Below, one piece after another: positions 24,501 to 39,500 of a stretch of DNA of 64,000 nt (positions within the stretch are counted from its first letter, which is position 1; the number at the start of each line of letters is the position of its first letter). Source of the stretch: Acanthaster planci. Taxonomy: Eukaryota; Echinodermata; Asteroidea; Valvatida; Acanthasteridae. Both the position numbers and the translations under genes were made by a program. Under the pieces are notes generated by a model that worked only from the letters and a program-made list of their open reading frames with translations, searched no databases and was not told the origin of the DNA. The stretch is from contig NW_019091365.1 of NCBI RefSeq assembly GCF_001949145.1, forward strand, positions 1,406,023 to 1,470,022, given 5' to 3'.

Positions 24501-27500
24501 TTTGCGCTTTTCAGAGTACCATTTTTTTTTGCTCCATTCATGTTGCATGCAGAAAAAAATATTTTGTAGTAGTAGTATTTCACATTTTTGAATTATTGAA
24601 AAATTAAAATGATTTTAATTATGAAATCTGATTTTTGAAGTAATGTGAACATTTATGTTTTGTACAATGTTATTTTACATGTAACTCTAGTTTTGGTTTG
24701 TTTTCCTTTTTAAATTAGATTGTATGAAGCTTTTTCAAACTTGGTTTGGGGAATGTGATCTTTACAAATTTACATGTGTTACAGAACTGGTTCTAGAAGA
24801 ATTTGTATAAACCAAATTTATGGTTTATTGAACAATTTGACAATGAACTAGTCCATATGGCCCAACCCATGGTCTTTTAATTACAGCTGTGATTTCGTCC
24901 GACATGCATGCACCTGTGCATGTTATGCTCACAGGTGCAACATGCAGTGAGGGATCAGAGCGAAGCGCGTATCAGCCCTAAAAGAGCCAGGCCATTTTGG
25001 ACTGTCTTACAGCCAGGGGATTCTGCCCCCCCCCTGGAACTCAGCTGTCCAATGTCCAGTTTTTAAAAACTTGGCATGTATATAGAAACACTCATCAGTA
25101 CAAATGTGAAGTACAACTTAGTGCCACATATGGTTTGTAGTTACGGGCTGCTGAAGTTCAATGCTGCACTTGTGCCAACCCTGTATGCATTGAGCACGGT
25201 AGTGGAAAAAGCATTCATTTTGGCTGACCTTTTGGAAAAGATGGGTGTTGTACGAGAACGTTATAAACAATTTTCACCAAAGTTGTATCAAAATCTCTGC
25301 CGGAGTTACTGGAAACTGGAAACAAAAAAGCAGGGCAGTGATATCGGTATCAATGTTGAGGGGTGGACAGATTCTGCCTCCCACCCCCAGCTTTTTTTAG
25401 GGTTACTTGCTCATGTGTACAGTGGGCGGGGTTTACTGGGCATTGTCACCAAAGGTGGGAGGGTGAAGAACACAATTCATATATTAAATGTCTTGCATAT
25501 TTTCTCTTTTGTCCTTTCTCTGTCCCCCCAGGACTGCATTATCCCACATGCCACCCTTGTCTCTGGCCCCCGCTAGACTTGGCCGGAATCCCTTCCCCAG
25601 CCCACTGGTTTTGAATCAGGCTGAGGAATTCCTCACATCCATTGCAAGGTGAGGTGTCTGGCTCATAGTGTGATTTCGTTCAGCAAAATGCATAAAAGAA
25701 TTATAAATATTTCGTGTGAGCATTGCTTGATACATCATTAAGGTGCAGTAATTGAAATCTTACGTTTATAAATGCTCTTCCTGTAACTAAAACTGTAACT
25801 GCTTCTTATTGTCTCCTCTTTTAATGTTGGCGAACGTGGGTCGTTTGGCGGCTGCCCGAGGCGCCCTTGTATGCCATCGGCTCAACCATGTTTAAATGTA
25901 TTCATTGTTCCACGCTTGATGTCTTCATTTTACAGCGCATTTGAATATATCTATATGAAATTTGCACTTTATAAATGAATAAATTATTAATTATTATTAT
26001 AGATCCTACCTGTTCCTGTCTGATGCTTAACCCTAACCTGCTAGGCTCCTGTACTGAACCTCACAAAATCCAACAGGGTCATGTACCTATCTATGTACTT
26101 GTACATGCAGGTCACTGTACCAAACCTGATAAACTCCAACAGAATGAGCCTGTTGGAGTTTGAGTGATGTGGTATGGATGGGTCCATGCAGTATAGGATG
26201 ACTTGCACTGAACAGTACCAAACCTGACAAAATCAAGCATAGTCCAACAATTGGTACAGCAAGCCAGACACTGCACACAATGAATCCTGTGTGTCCAACT
26301 CACACAGAATCCAACACCATCTCCCTGGGCCTTTCATCCCAAGTCTCACAAAATTCAACAAGAAGTTCATCAGGCACGGTACCAAACCTGCCCAAACCTC
26401 ACAAGACCTGCTGTTGGAGTATGGCAGGTTTGGGGTAGTTAAGGTTAAACTCTGTTTTCCTTTTTTGCCGTGTGATGTAGACATACTAAAGCATAGCATT
26501 TTATTGTCTGAAGTGTGTTTAATGATGTGATGGACAATAAGGAATCCTGCATTCTGCAAGAATCAGAAGGGTTCACCAATGATGTTAGGGGAATTAGATC
26601 AATGTTTTCAACCGACGTGTATGCTTTGCGGTTTGCAGGAATTCTGATGGCACCTTGGACATGGAGGGGATTAAGATTCTGTTGGAGTTGTCGCTGGCAA
26701 GGGGCATTGTGGGCCAGGTGATCAAGGCATTGCAGAGTGTGCTGGGTGAGTCAGCCTCGTCCAGCTGTGCCTTCCTCTCTGACTCTCTGGCATTTGATTT
26801 TAAGATCAAATGAAAGAACACCCGTATTCAACTGGGTGTCGTACAGTTCAATATTTCCTGTTTAAAAATTTGGCCACACTGAGCTGCTGTCTCCAAAGCA
26901 AAGGGCCTGGTTGGAGCAAGACACCGATGCAAGAGGCCAGTGTGTCCTTTAAGGCTCTTAAATGAAGTACAAAAAAAAAAAAGGAATTGTTCTAATGATG
27001 GCTGAAACCCAGGAGAACTTCAAACAAACATGGACAAATCACACAACATGGTCTTCAGGCCAGTCTTCAGTAATTCTTTTTAGTATGCCTGAGAAAGAGC
27101 TCACTGAGCTTTTTGTTTATGAATAACAAGCTTAAATGAACTTTATATGTGGGTCAGAATATTGAGGGCTTCTGTTGATTTTACATTGTGCAAGATTCTC
27201 TTAAAGAATCTCAAAACGGGTGATGTACTTCTCATTTTGAGATCACGTTTTCATATTCTCTGGTAATTTGATACAGCTGTGTTGCCATGAACNNNNNNNN
27301 NNNNNNNNNNNNNNNNNNNNNNNNNNNNNNNNNNNNNNNNNNNNNNNNNNNNNNNNNNNNNNNNNNNNNNNNNNNNNNNNNNNNNNNNNNNNNNNNNNNN
27401 NNNNNNNNNNNNNNNNNNNNNNNNNNNNNNNNNNNNNNNNNNNNNNNNNNNNNNNNNNNNNNNNNNNNNNNNNNNNNNNNNNNNNNNNNNNNNNNNNNNN

Positions 27501-30500
27501 NNNNNNNNNNNNNNNNNNNNNNNNNNNNNNNNNNNNNNNNNNNNNNNNNNNNNNNNNNNNNNNNNNNNNNNNNNNNNNNNNNNNNNNNNNNNNNNNNNNN
27601 NNNNNNNNNNNNNNNNNNNNNNNNNNNNNNNNNNNNNNNNNNNNNNNNNNNNNNNNNNNNNNNNNNNNNNNNNNNNNNNNNNNNNNNNNNNNNNNNNNNN
27701 NNNNNNNNNNNNNNNNNNNNNNNNNNNNNNNNNNNNNNNNNNNNNNNNNNNNNNNNNNNNNNNNNNNNNNNNNNNNNNNNNNNNNNNNNNNNNNNNNNNN
27801 NNNNNNNNNNNNNNNNNNNNNNNNNNNNNNNNNNNNNNNNNNNNNNNNNNNNNNNNNNNNNNNNNNNNNNNNNNNNNNNNNNNNNNNNNNNNNNNNNNNN
27901 NNNNNNNNNNNNNNNNNNNNNNNNNNNNNNNNNNNNNNNNNNNNNNNNNNNNNNNNNNNNNNNNNNNNNNNNNNNNNNNNNNNNNNNNNNNNNNNNNNNN
28001 NNNNNNNNNNNNNNNNNNNNNNNNNNNNNTTAACAGTTGCCGGCAAAAGTTGAGGACTGTTAGGGGTTTTTGCTCAAGCCACAGGCCAATGGATTCTGTA
28101 GGTGCCCATGTTCTTTCCAGTCCCAAGTATGGCATTTACACATAGCTTAGGATTTGAAAACTTGTTAATAGGCTTTGGAGAAACCCATCAACAAGCTTTT
28201 GGAGATAATGAGCAGAGTATTACTGATCAAAATGTGGATTGTTTGTCATTCACTTTTTCTCTCTCAAAATCTTTATACCACTCAAATTAGACGTTTTTCT
28301 GCAGTGTGTTTCCAAACCCACGGTAAATGACTGTCATTTTCATGCAATAAGAAACTCTAACGTTCGTGGTCAGATATGTCATGTGTTCTTTAAATTTGTT
28401 GTTGGCATTGACAGAAAGCAAGGAAGACACGCTAGGGGCTGTCAATTTACTGAAGTCGCTGAATGCGGTTGCTGAGAAAATGATGAGAAAATACGGTGAG
28501 TAGGTGATGTCTCCTTTTTGAAATCTAAACAGCAGAGTAAAGGGATCCCATACAGTTCAGGCTTAAATTCATGCACAGTTTTTTTCTGTCTTCATGCTTG
28601 TATCCATTGGTAATGACACCTCAGACTTTCTTTTAATTCGATATTACACCAACGCAAGCTTGCCTTTTTTTAAATCACTGTACTGGCTCATTGTTTGGCG
28701 TGTAGGTTGCAGCAGCGTGGATACTCCAGACACACTTGGTTTATTGTTAGGGTTAGCAGCTACTTTTGAGTTGCAGGGTCAGGTTGTTTAGTTTTATTAT
28801 CAATATTGTAGTCGAGTATGTTTCAAGTCCCAGGTTTACTGCCAAATACTGAGCCAGTTAGAAAGGAACAAGGCTGAAGAATTTACAGTAAATGGGAAAT
28901 AGGAAGATTTTAGACTTAAGATTATTGCAGTATTGGTTTAAAAAAGAGACAGAATTCTTTTCCTAGTGCTTTTCTCCTGGAAAACGTCTGGGATTGTCTT
29001 AAATCTTAAATGTATTTTGTGTTCTTACCCTTTTGCATTCATTATCCAATATCCGTATTTTTTCCACTTTGTTCACACCTAACCAGTTCAATATTTAGCA
29101 GTAAGTCTCAAAAGAACTGGAAAACACTAGTTATTAAATGATGGTATGATTCACAGTTCTGTACTTGACCAAAGGATCTTAGGAATCTTTTGTCTCTGCA
29201 TTCCCTTAGGTGCCCAGTTTTCTGTGACTGTAGCAGGATGTGACGGTGGGGAGAAGGACAGTTTCTCTGGCCCCAGCAAAGTGCTCACCAGCAGCTGGAC
29301 AAGTGACCGTAAGCTTGCAAGTTGTGATCAATATTGTAACCAAGTCATCTTTTCTACAAGTCAAGTCAAGAGCCATTTTTCCTACAAGTGTCGTCAAGTC
29401 AAGTTTACTTTTTTCAGTCAAGTCATTAATAATTTTTTCCCGAATTCTCATCACAAATTTTAAAAATTGACTCAAGTCTAACAGGAGTGCAAGGCAATGA
29501 CTTGAGTCAGTAGCGTTGGTTGTAACACTACATCAAAATGACTTTTTTTCCTTCATATATAATAACAGATTTGAACCAGTCTTGGGGCAAGTTCGATGAA
29601 GGACCATTAGTTAACTAGTGGTTAGTTTGTGACTTCCTAGTGCATGTTCCGTGAAGCTGAGGTGCAAACGACCCGAGTCAACCATTATCAAGTCCTTAGG
29701 CCGAAGGGGAGAAAAGATGGCCGCAGGAAGGGCAAAATAGCAAAAAGAAACAAGAAATGTGAAAATCGTCAATTACTAGTGACATACTGTTTTTCCGGTA
29801 TTGTTCTTATAACTGGTCGTCTCTGCACTGTGCTATTACAAACGATTTATGGCAACAAACGATGCGACCAACCTCGATAGGCCAGTCACAAAAAGTTGAC
29901 TAGACTAGCATTCATTCGATGAGAGTTAGTCAAACTATGGTTAACTATGGTCCTTCATTGAACTTGCCCATTGCTGTCTGACTTTGAGAAACCTTTAAAT
30001 GTGACCTCTTTTGCACTTTGCAGCATACTTGTCTGAAAAGACAAAAGTCAACATGTTGTTTGTCAGTGAAACTCCTGTCTATGTTACAAAGCTACAAATC
30101 AAGGTAATTAATAATGCACACAATTTACTAAGTAAAAAAATTGTGATATTTCCTTATCAGTGTTATAGTACATGAAATATGCAAACTGGTTCTTTTATTG
30201 TACTGTGTTAAAACCCTAACTCCCCAAGGGTGTATGTAAAATGATATTAAAATCGGAGGATTTGGGAGTGTTAGGGTTAAAGCTTCTGTCAGTAAATGGC
30301 GCTTTCACTTTATTTTTTGGCTAATTTTTCTGTAGGTTTGTAAAGGAGCAATTGGACCTGCAGCAGGCTTTGTGTTTGTCTATGATGACAAGTGAGTTGA
30401 GATCATATGATCTTTTGGTTTGTCTCTTGGTTTTGAGGTAACCTCAGAGTTAGTGCACCATCTCAGTGAGTCTTTGACTTAATTTCATACTGCTGCTTAG

Positions 30501-33500
30501 CAGCTGTTTTTGTGCTGACAGAGCCTCTAAGCAGAAAAACCATTAAGCAGATAAAGCAACAGGTTAAAAATGCTTGTAACTTTTGAGGAAGAGTTGCTGA
30601 AATGGGTGGCGTAACAATAAACATTTTTATGCATGTGCAACTGCGAGCACAACCACGCTGTAATAGAGTGCTTCAGCAGCATTATTTTCTACTATACTTA
30701 GCACATTTTTACAGTAATTGTTTGCAACACCATGAAATTGGGCCCAGGGTAGACTTGAGCTCAACCTCTAATTGGATTTGAAAATGGAACCCTGAGATGC
30801 TGTGGTATTATCTCTTCTGTGGAGCTGTTACATGGTTCCCATGAATCAAATTATCTGCGATATCAAATGTTTTATGTAATTTAATGTATCTGTGTTATGC
30901 CTAACTCTTTACTTAGGGAGGAGTTTGAACTGGAACGTCACCTTGCCAATTTTGAGAAGTATGACACCTGGACTCCCAATGAGTATCGTATTCTTCAGGG
31001 ACTAAGGTAGCTCTTGACAAATGATCAGTAGCAAAGAGTTTGATATCTTGTTTAACCACAGCCTGGCTTTGCCATCTTAAGATTAAATACCACTTGACTT
31101 TTATGAGTATCCAAACGGGATGTTGTTAGATGTGATCAGTCAATCCTTTGGCAAAGTCTGTGGATCTTTCTACCGTCAACCGATCACCTTTCCTTTCTTA
31201 TTCATGGTTGTATAGTATTGTTTCAAAAAGGAGAGACAAAATCCGAGATTTCCTTCAGGATTAACCAGTAACACAGCATGATCAAATGTTGCAGTGACAT
31301 ACATGTCATGTTACAGCCAAGAGTACCAAAATTTGGCATGTGTTCTTTCTAAAGTTATATATTGATAATACTTAAGGTAAACAGTGTAAGCACAGAATAG
31401 GAACAGATGAAATCTGACCAAGTTATGCAATTATACTGGACCTCATGGATTACACCTTAGATTACAACAGTTGGCCCTTTAGACACTTTACTTTGTCCGA
31501 GGTAGGATCTTTTTGGCAAATCTGTTGGTTCAAGTGAAAAGTCTCCACTGATGTGCAAGGTTAGACAACCCTTCCATTTGTTGTTAACCTTGTTCATTGT
31601 GGCTGGATGTGCTTTGCATGTTAGATCTGCCGCCATTGCTGGGAAGCCAGACAACCCCGTTGCTTTCTTCACTCTGAACAATGACTGGTAAGTTTAGGCC
31701 CTGAGTGAGTTCTTCATCAGTCTACATGCTACATTCGTATCATGAATGGTCTCTGCATTGATGCGTCGGAACTGGGCAGTTTTTGTTCCACAGCAGCACC
31801 TCTGCACCCAGCTCTATCCTCTCGTACCTCATTTCTCTTTCCTCACTGGACAGCATCTAGGCAGTAAATCTTTCCTAAATGCACACTGTATGACACGGTA
31901 CACTCTTCTTAAATGCACAAAAATTTTATTTGACATCCTTTTGGGGTTAGTGTTAGGGGAGACACTGTTCAGTTTGATGGTTTTCTATCCACACTGTCAA
32001 GCCAAACTTTGCTCGTACATTTCTAAGAAAGGGTTGCTCATTGACTTATTGCCATGCACTAATACATTACAGTGAATAAAAAAATGCCAGCAAGCAGGTG
32101 CTTGTGCAGAAGTCAATGCAGCATTGAGGTTTTTCCTGATAGTGACACAGTTTGATCTTGATTATGGACATTTTGCATGAGCCTAAAAACTACAAATGCA
32201 CCGAAATATCTTCAACAGTAGGAAAACGAAACTTAAAAACAAGGTCAATTGAAACACAAAGGTGTATTTTGCAATGATTGTAGCCAAAAAAGTCATTGCT
32301 TAGACTCTATAGGGACTTTTCACACTTTATTCCCTGGAATCGTTGCTTCATTGATGTATGTCCAGAATTTCCTGAATGCCTTCACTTGCAATAAAAGACT
32401 TGAATTATAAAACCTTGCCCATTGTTAAAGCTGTATCACTTGACCCTACCTCTTGTCCATCACTCTGTAGAACTGAAAAGAAATCTGTCTAAACTGATGT
32501 TTCTGTCTCCCCAAGGGATGAAGTGGACATTCAGCTAGATGAGATCACCCTCGGCCGCTACATCCTGGTCAAGTTCCTGAGACCGAGAGACCCTGTCAAT
32601 GCAGAGAGGCTTGGAATCCTGGGCATCAGGTTCTATGGCCATGTTGCCAATTCGGCTGTCATGGACAATACAATCAAGGTAAAGTTGGTTGAGGAAATGG
32701 TTACAGTCAGGGATAAATTTCAGAAATGGATTTTTTTCCCTCTAAGTTACTTCCATAGCTGAAAGTAGCTTTGCTCAGTTCAAAGAGGAAAGCAGGAAAT
32801 GTCTACAAAGTTCAAGCCCAATTTTCAGAATATCATTTTGACAGAAATTTGCTCAAATCAGAATGCTATAAACTTGAACACAGTCTTGCCGGTTAGTGAT
32901 AGGCAGATCACGAATAGTAATGTGGTGTTGTTTTTTTCTGACACTATGTTTATTGAATTATTTTATTTGTTTGGCTCTTTCCAGTTGCTGATTTCACCAC
33001 TTCCATTTGACCAGGATGTCCCAGTCCCTTCTGCCGAACTGTGCATCAGAGTACTTCATTTCATTGTTAGGATGTCAAAATATCAGGTAAAGGAGTTGAC
33101 TGAGTTTGGTTAGGTTCCAGACGCAAGTGGACTCCAGTGTGTTTTTTTTTCTTGAGCAGATTGAAAACCCTGACTAGTTATATCAGTAACAGAGTGTAAC
33201 CACAGCACATGAATTCTCCTGTTACCATTGGAAATGTACGTGTAACCCATGGTTCACATTTCAAAATAGCAGGAACCAAATCTAATTCCCTTTTGAAAAA
33301 ACTTTTGACCTCACACAATTCAGGATTTGTGTACGAAAGAGATTTTGCTTTATTGGAGGAAATAAACAAGCCAATCAGTATGAGAAATATGAAGTGAATG
33401 CAGAGAACACCAATTCAGATGGCCATAAATTAAAATAAGAGATATACAGAAAATGCAGGATCCTGTTAAGCTAGAATACACTTTGAGCTCAAGGGAAAAA

Positions 33501-36500
33501 TGACGCCAAAGTTCTGGATGTAGAGATGAGTTGGGACGAGTCGTTCCAAGGTGAGAGAACAGGAGTCCGTCATGTTGTGTAGCCAGTTGGCAAAAGTGAA
33601 GAGCAAAAGTTAAGCAGAAGAAAGGAATACTTGCGGATCTTGCAAGGTTGATGTTGGTAATTAATGCAACAGATGCCTTGGTGTACTTGTGCTGTGTCTG
33701 CAAGTCACAATAGCTCGTGGCTGGGATGCCAAGGGGACAGCTCCTCTGGCGGACTGCAGAGACTCCCCTCCAGACCCTCTTTCAGAACATGCAGTTCAGT
33801 AACTAAGAGAGCATAGTGGTCCATGCCACATTACTAATATAAAAACATTTACGAGGTCAGACCAACACAACCGACTTTCTATGGGTTACGCGCTTTGGTT
33901 GCTGTACATCGTGTATGGACCTGAAAATAAAATACCATCTTGCATGTAAGTTAACATGTAAAGGGAAAAAATATCTGAGGCATTGGCTTAGAACAAATCT
34001 TAAAACTAGACAGGATCTCCCTAGGAATACATTTCTCCGTCCCACATATCATGAAAAGCTCAGGAAAGAAAAGGAAAAGGAAAACATAGTCATAAAGAAA
34101 TAAAATTTGAAATTGTAACCCAAGACCTGTTTTGGGACGGGTTACATCTGTAAGGTGACTCACCGAGCATCCCTGCAGGATCCAAGCAGAGAAAATTGGC
34201 TGGGCTAACAGCTGCATATGGATATCCTATAAAGTTTAAATTAGGCTCATTTTAAAACCTGAAGACAGAACCAAGTAATGATTGAGCCTTGTGGAGGAAA
34301 TGTTAGACTTGCATTACTCAAAGCTTGATGTGTTGATCATTGCCTGTCCAAACGTGCTTCAGAGCATCTCCGCTATGATTTATTTCACCTTCAGACTTTC
34401 AACAGTACATTTGTTTGTACTCCTTAAAAGATGAAAAAAGTTCTTGATTTCACCTGTCTGTGGTTTGAAAAAAGTTTGAAGCAAGTCAAGAGGCTCATAT
34501 AATATCAAAGAGTTGATTTTTGTTTTCAATTTTAAGGAAATAAAGAAAGGTGAGAATTCCAATTCTAAAGTGGGTGCCCTGGACATGCAGTCATTGTCAC
34601 TGGATCTACTCAGCAAGTTCTACTACTCTGTACCGACCACGTAAGTAGGATCTTGCAACCATCCATTCGACAGCTTTTGCTGCTATCAAGAGCACCATGT
34701 TGTAGTTTTTGTGGCATTCAAGTAAAGATTTGCTTTTATGGCAGGCCACTTGTATGCCAAATGTTAAAAATCTTCTCAGGAATTTATGAGGATTGTTACG
34801 GATGATTCACAGTACACTGAACTAAAATGGTCACTGTACAACTGCTTGCTTGATATTATGCATGTGTAAGAGAGGCTTTGCAAGATACGGTTAGGGCACC
34901 AGATGGAGCATCAGTTTGTGTGGTCTGGTGACATTATGCGCAATTTGCTATCTGCTATTAAGCCTGCACATGTGACAGAATTGCACTTGCCAATGTAAAA
35001 CACGTCAAGTGTTGATTTTTTATTTGCTGTTTTTTTGTTTGTTTTCTTTTTCAGTCATTTCAATCATGCATGATTACATTAAAAATGGGATAAATATCTG
35101 AATGTGTATTTGTTAATCATTTAAGTTTCAAATTGAGATTAAGTTGGGACACAAGGTTGTCAATGGAGGCTGCCATTTTGGATTACTACTGCCATTGGAA
35201 ACAGCGTCTGATTTCTAAATATATGCATCATGACAAGTACATGAAGCAAAACAATGGAAAGATACATAATAGTTACATATAGCCATTCACATAGACAACC
35301 TGTCCATTATCATGTATTATCCTGCACTTGATCATCCAACCTTCATTGTTTGTGGGTGGTACCAAACAGCACAAAGACGTTTGTACCTCATTCAATATTT
35401 ATCATTGTTCACATATAAACAATTCCAACTAAGATCACCGTGACTGGACAACATTAAAACTGACAAGTTCTTGTCCAAAATGAACAGTAAAGCAAGCAGA
35501 TATCAGCTTTTGTCCTAGTAATAGGTGCAGTGGGAAACAGCCACTCCTTGGGTATCTTATATGGCATGCTGCATTATGAATTGCCGTTGTTTAATGTGCT
35601 GTTGTGTGTTAAACTGAAGTGTACGTCTTAAGCTGTCAGCCAATGTTCAGAAAGGGAACAGTGCTGGTCCTTTCATCTGACCAGGTCAAATTGATTCTTC
35701 AAATGTTTAACCTGAAATTCATTTGAATATACCATTGTAAAGTGGAGTTTCGATAGCCAAGCCCATAGAAGCAGTTTGGTTGATACATGAAATATCACAT
35801 CATAATCATTATAATAATTTAGGAAAAGTTGGTAACAAGAAGCAGAACTATCATTTTCCTTGTAGGTTATAAGGGGACAAGTTGGTTTCAAACATGTGGA
35901 ATATTATTTCGTTTTATTTTAGTATGTTGCACCAACAGATTTTTGAATTGAAAAATAAATATTTTAACACTCAATAATCCTTTTTATATTAATATATTCA
36001 CAACAGGCATAATCACTCAAAAGCAAAATAAAATGAAGTCTCCACACTGGACAGGAGTCTTCATGTATTCAACACCGTGGTGGTGCTAATCACACACAAT
36101 CTCAGTGGATTTTGCATTGACATTGCTAACATATTGTACAGTATCACAGACTCCTGCTTAGTACCAGTACAGTTCTTCATGGTGGTATTGCTCCGCCCTC
36201 CCCTTTTATTTTTGCTTTGTTATTTAGGACTCCCCAGTGGACATTGGTTCGAATGCTGACCCTCAAGCTGCTACACGCCAGCTATGCCCACATCATGAGC
36301 AAGCTGGACAGCGAGACGGCCAAACTCAAACTGAAGAAGGTCGTCACCCAGGCCCTCAAGGGAGCAGTGGCCACAGTGCAGAAGGTCAGACATAGCCCAG
36401 AGAGGCCTCCAAATCCTTGAGCTAAAAAGACTTATTTGTGTGGAGATTGTTGCACTTTTCCTGCAGGCTTTGACAGAATCACTCAGCTGGGGCTGGAATT

Positions 36501-39500
36501 TACAAAGAACTCCATGGGGAATGCCAGTAGCCACAATCATAGACTTGTGTGTAACTTCAAGCCACAACCTAGTAATTCGGACATGGCCATAGTGAGACAA
36601 AAATAACCACTCCATTGTCGCCTGTTGGTGGCGCACTGTGTTGTAAACATGTCATATTCTTTGTGGCTTTATGAATATATTCAATCACTGAGTTTTTGGA
36701 AGTGTAGACCCTTTGCAGAAATTGCTAAGGCCTCTAAGGGGATGCTCAAGAGAGGAAAGATGAGAATCTTTGGTGGTTCATAAATGTGTGAATAGTTTAT
36801 AAAAGATCAATCACATTGCTTTGATGTAACATGGTTAAACAGAGAATTGGTCATTTTTACCCATATTATGACTAGCATGGCAGCTTCTCTGCGCATTTAT
36901 AAAAACATTCTCATTTTTCAACTTCAGTTCCACTCAGAGTAAAAAAATGCGTCAGTGAGGGTGACAAACAAATTTTTCGATTTGATGATGTCATTATACG
37001 GCTCTTGTTTCCCCAGAGTCTCTTGACTTTGGGCTCTAATAGGGGTTTTATGGCACAAGAACAGAGTAAAATGGTTAAAGTAAATGAGATGCCATTCTTG
37101 GCAAATGACCACGGCCATCTGCCTGAAATTCATCAGGACCTTACTCCAATTCGAATGGGGATCGATCAACTTCATCTTATGATCCAGTGTTGATCAACAC
37201 TGTTAATGGAAAAGCAATTCTAATTTCGCTCTCACTGTCTGACCTCTTTTAATTCATAGTTACGTACTAGCAAGCTCGGCGTTCATGTGGGCGTGTTCGC
37301 CCCAAATTAATGAAACAGTTGTATAATCCACTCAAGCAGGAACAAAAGAGGGCATATTTTGAAATGAAATTGAAAGTCGCACTCACTGCATAGGCGCGTA
37401 AGTATACGGTCTTCGTGTGCATGCCAAATGCGTGCAAGAACCCGGTTGGAAAACTTAGTACCATCTGTCTTTCTTTCGCCGGTGAGGGTGCACTTCAGCT
37501 CAGGCTGGATTACTGAGCCGTAGTGTGACGTCATCAGAACAGGCTTCTATTAGATGCTCCCAATAACTTTCAGTTTTAGTTTTCCTGATATGAATGAGGA
37601 CTTCAACTCCTGCTGTTGACGTCAGTAGCAATTTTTATATTATTTTTACCGACTAGATCGTTTTAAATATATTTCATAAAAATTGAAATTGTGAAATACT
37701 AATGTGATTGATCTTTAAATATATGCTGACCTCAGGTATGAGCGCACAGTTGTCAACCAAGTGCGAATCAAAGCTTATTGGTCACTGTATACTTTGCTCG
37801 GTCTCTGTTGTTTGCAGTATTCATTTATTCGCAAAAGTTGCTACAGAAAATATCAAAGTGGTCTTGTTTTGCATATGTACCATTTATGTTTTAAAATTGT
37901 CTTTATTTGTTCTTTTTTTAGTGGAACTTGTTAACTGTTGGGGAAAGTGTGACAATAACATTGCACAGTGAAGTCCAAAAATTTAATTTGAAACTCGTCC
38001 TTGCTTTTTCCTTTCATTTCAGGAGACTGCCAAACCAGATTGGTTGGTCCAGTGGGAGGAATGCAGCCAGGTCATGTTCATTCATCTCTGTGACTTGGTC
38101 AACAAGGAGACCCCAGCCGAAGGCCCTGAGTTGCTGCTGCAGGAGGCGGCCAAGGAAGCCATCCTCGATGGTTAGTGCTGGACTCTGCATGTGAACAGCA
38201 GAGAGTGTAGTGTGTTACTGGAAAAATGGCCTGAAAGACTCATTTGGGCGATTCAGTCCCATTTTACTTCTTTGATATTGGACAGGATTCCGAATTCTGT
38301 GACAAAAAACTTTGCTGAACAATTTACAAGTATTTGTTTGCAAAAGTTCATTACGCAGTTACGGGATGGCTGAAAACCTCTTGTAGTTTACTTTCTTTTA
38401 GAATGCCAATTTGTTCAAGTTTCTTTCTGTGATAGGAGCTGCTGTCTTCTTCCCAGACAAAGAGAAGCGGAAGAAAGAACTGTTTCATCTCCTGGATATA
38501 CTGAGTGTAAGCACTTTAACATTTTCATAAGCACGTGACATTTTGGACTGTCGGTTCTTTTTCATGCAACTAGATCAACATCATGACATACTGAACAGTC
38601 AGATTGCTCCATTCCTTGTACTGTAAACTTTAAGGTAATGCATTTGGGGGCAATAATCACATTGTATGAAATCACTAAATTGAGGGTTGTTTTTGAGGGT
38701 CAGCTCAATTTATGAGTTGATATTTCACACTTTTAAGGTGAGTAGTTTACAAGCTGAGAGGACTAATATACACAGCAAGTGTGTTCGATTATTTCCGTAG
38801 CACTTTCCCAGTGATTTTGTTACATGTAGATGGACACAATCTCTGGTTATAAGCAAACAATCTCAGGTTACTCAAAGTGCTTAGCCAGGCCAAGAGGTTC
38901 AAATTAATTTACTTTATGGATCCAAGTAGTTCAAAAGAAACAGAAATCTAAACGCATATCTGGCCTTTCTTTCACAGAACTTAGAAAGATTTGAGCCAAT
39001 TTGCTACAACATTCATTCATTTTTATGAACAATTTACAAGGTTGTTAACTTATCTTTGCAGTGTTCGACTAAGCTGCCATGTTTTTGCATTGTATTGTGG
39101 GATGCTTCCCTTTAGTAACAAGCTTGGCAGGCCAGTCACTTGGGCCAGGCCTGAGCGAGTGCAAGGTGTCACGTGAGTGTCAAATTAAACACAGTCACAC
39201 TTGCATAAGTAAGTGCAGGGGAAGTAACAGAACAGGCTGCTATTGGTCATTCTGGTAGCGTCCCTGGATGGTAACCGTGCATTTATTTCTCATTAACAGA
39301 GCAACGTGGAACCAGCTACTAACCTGGTATTCCAGTCTTTGTGTCACCACTTCGGAAGCGTTGACACAAGCGGTCTACTCAGTCTACCCTCCAACCCAAC
39401 GGAGGTGAGTGAATTAATCTTGTGTTTCAGATAGATAGTTTTATTGGTCATGGCATATTCAAATGCCTGTTATGTTTGAATGTTCAGAAACTGAAATATA

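Noticed and set aside
25076-25576. 166-codon plus-strand open frame
   Set aside because: It is intronic, runs through ZZEF1 exon 13 in another frame, and the product resembles nothing I recognise. Exon 13 in its own frame matches ZZEF1.
27243-28135. Several long open frames across the N run, up to 294 codons
   Set aside because: They exist only because N is read as open; no real sequence supports them.
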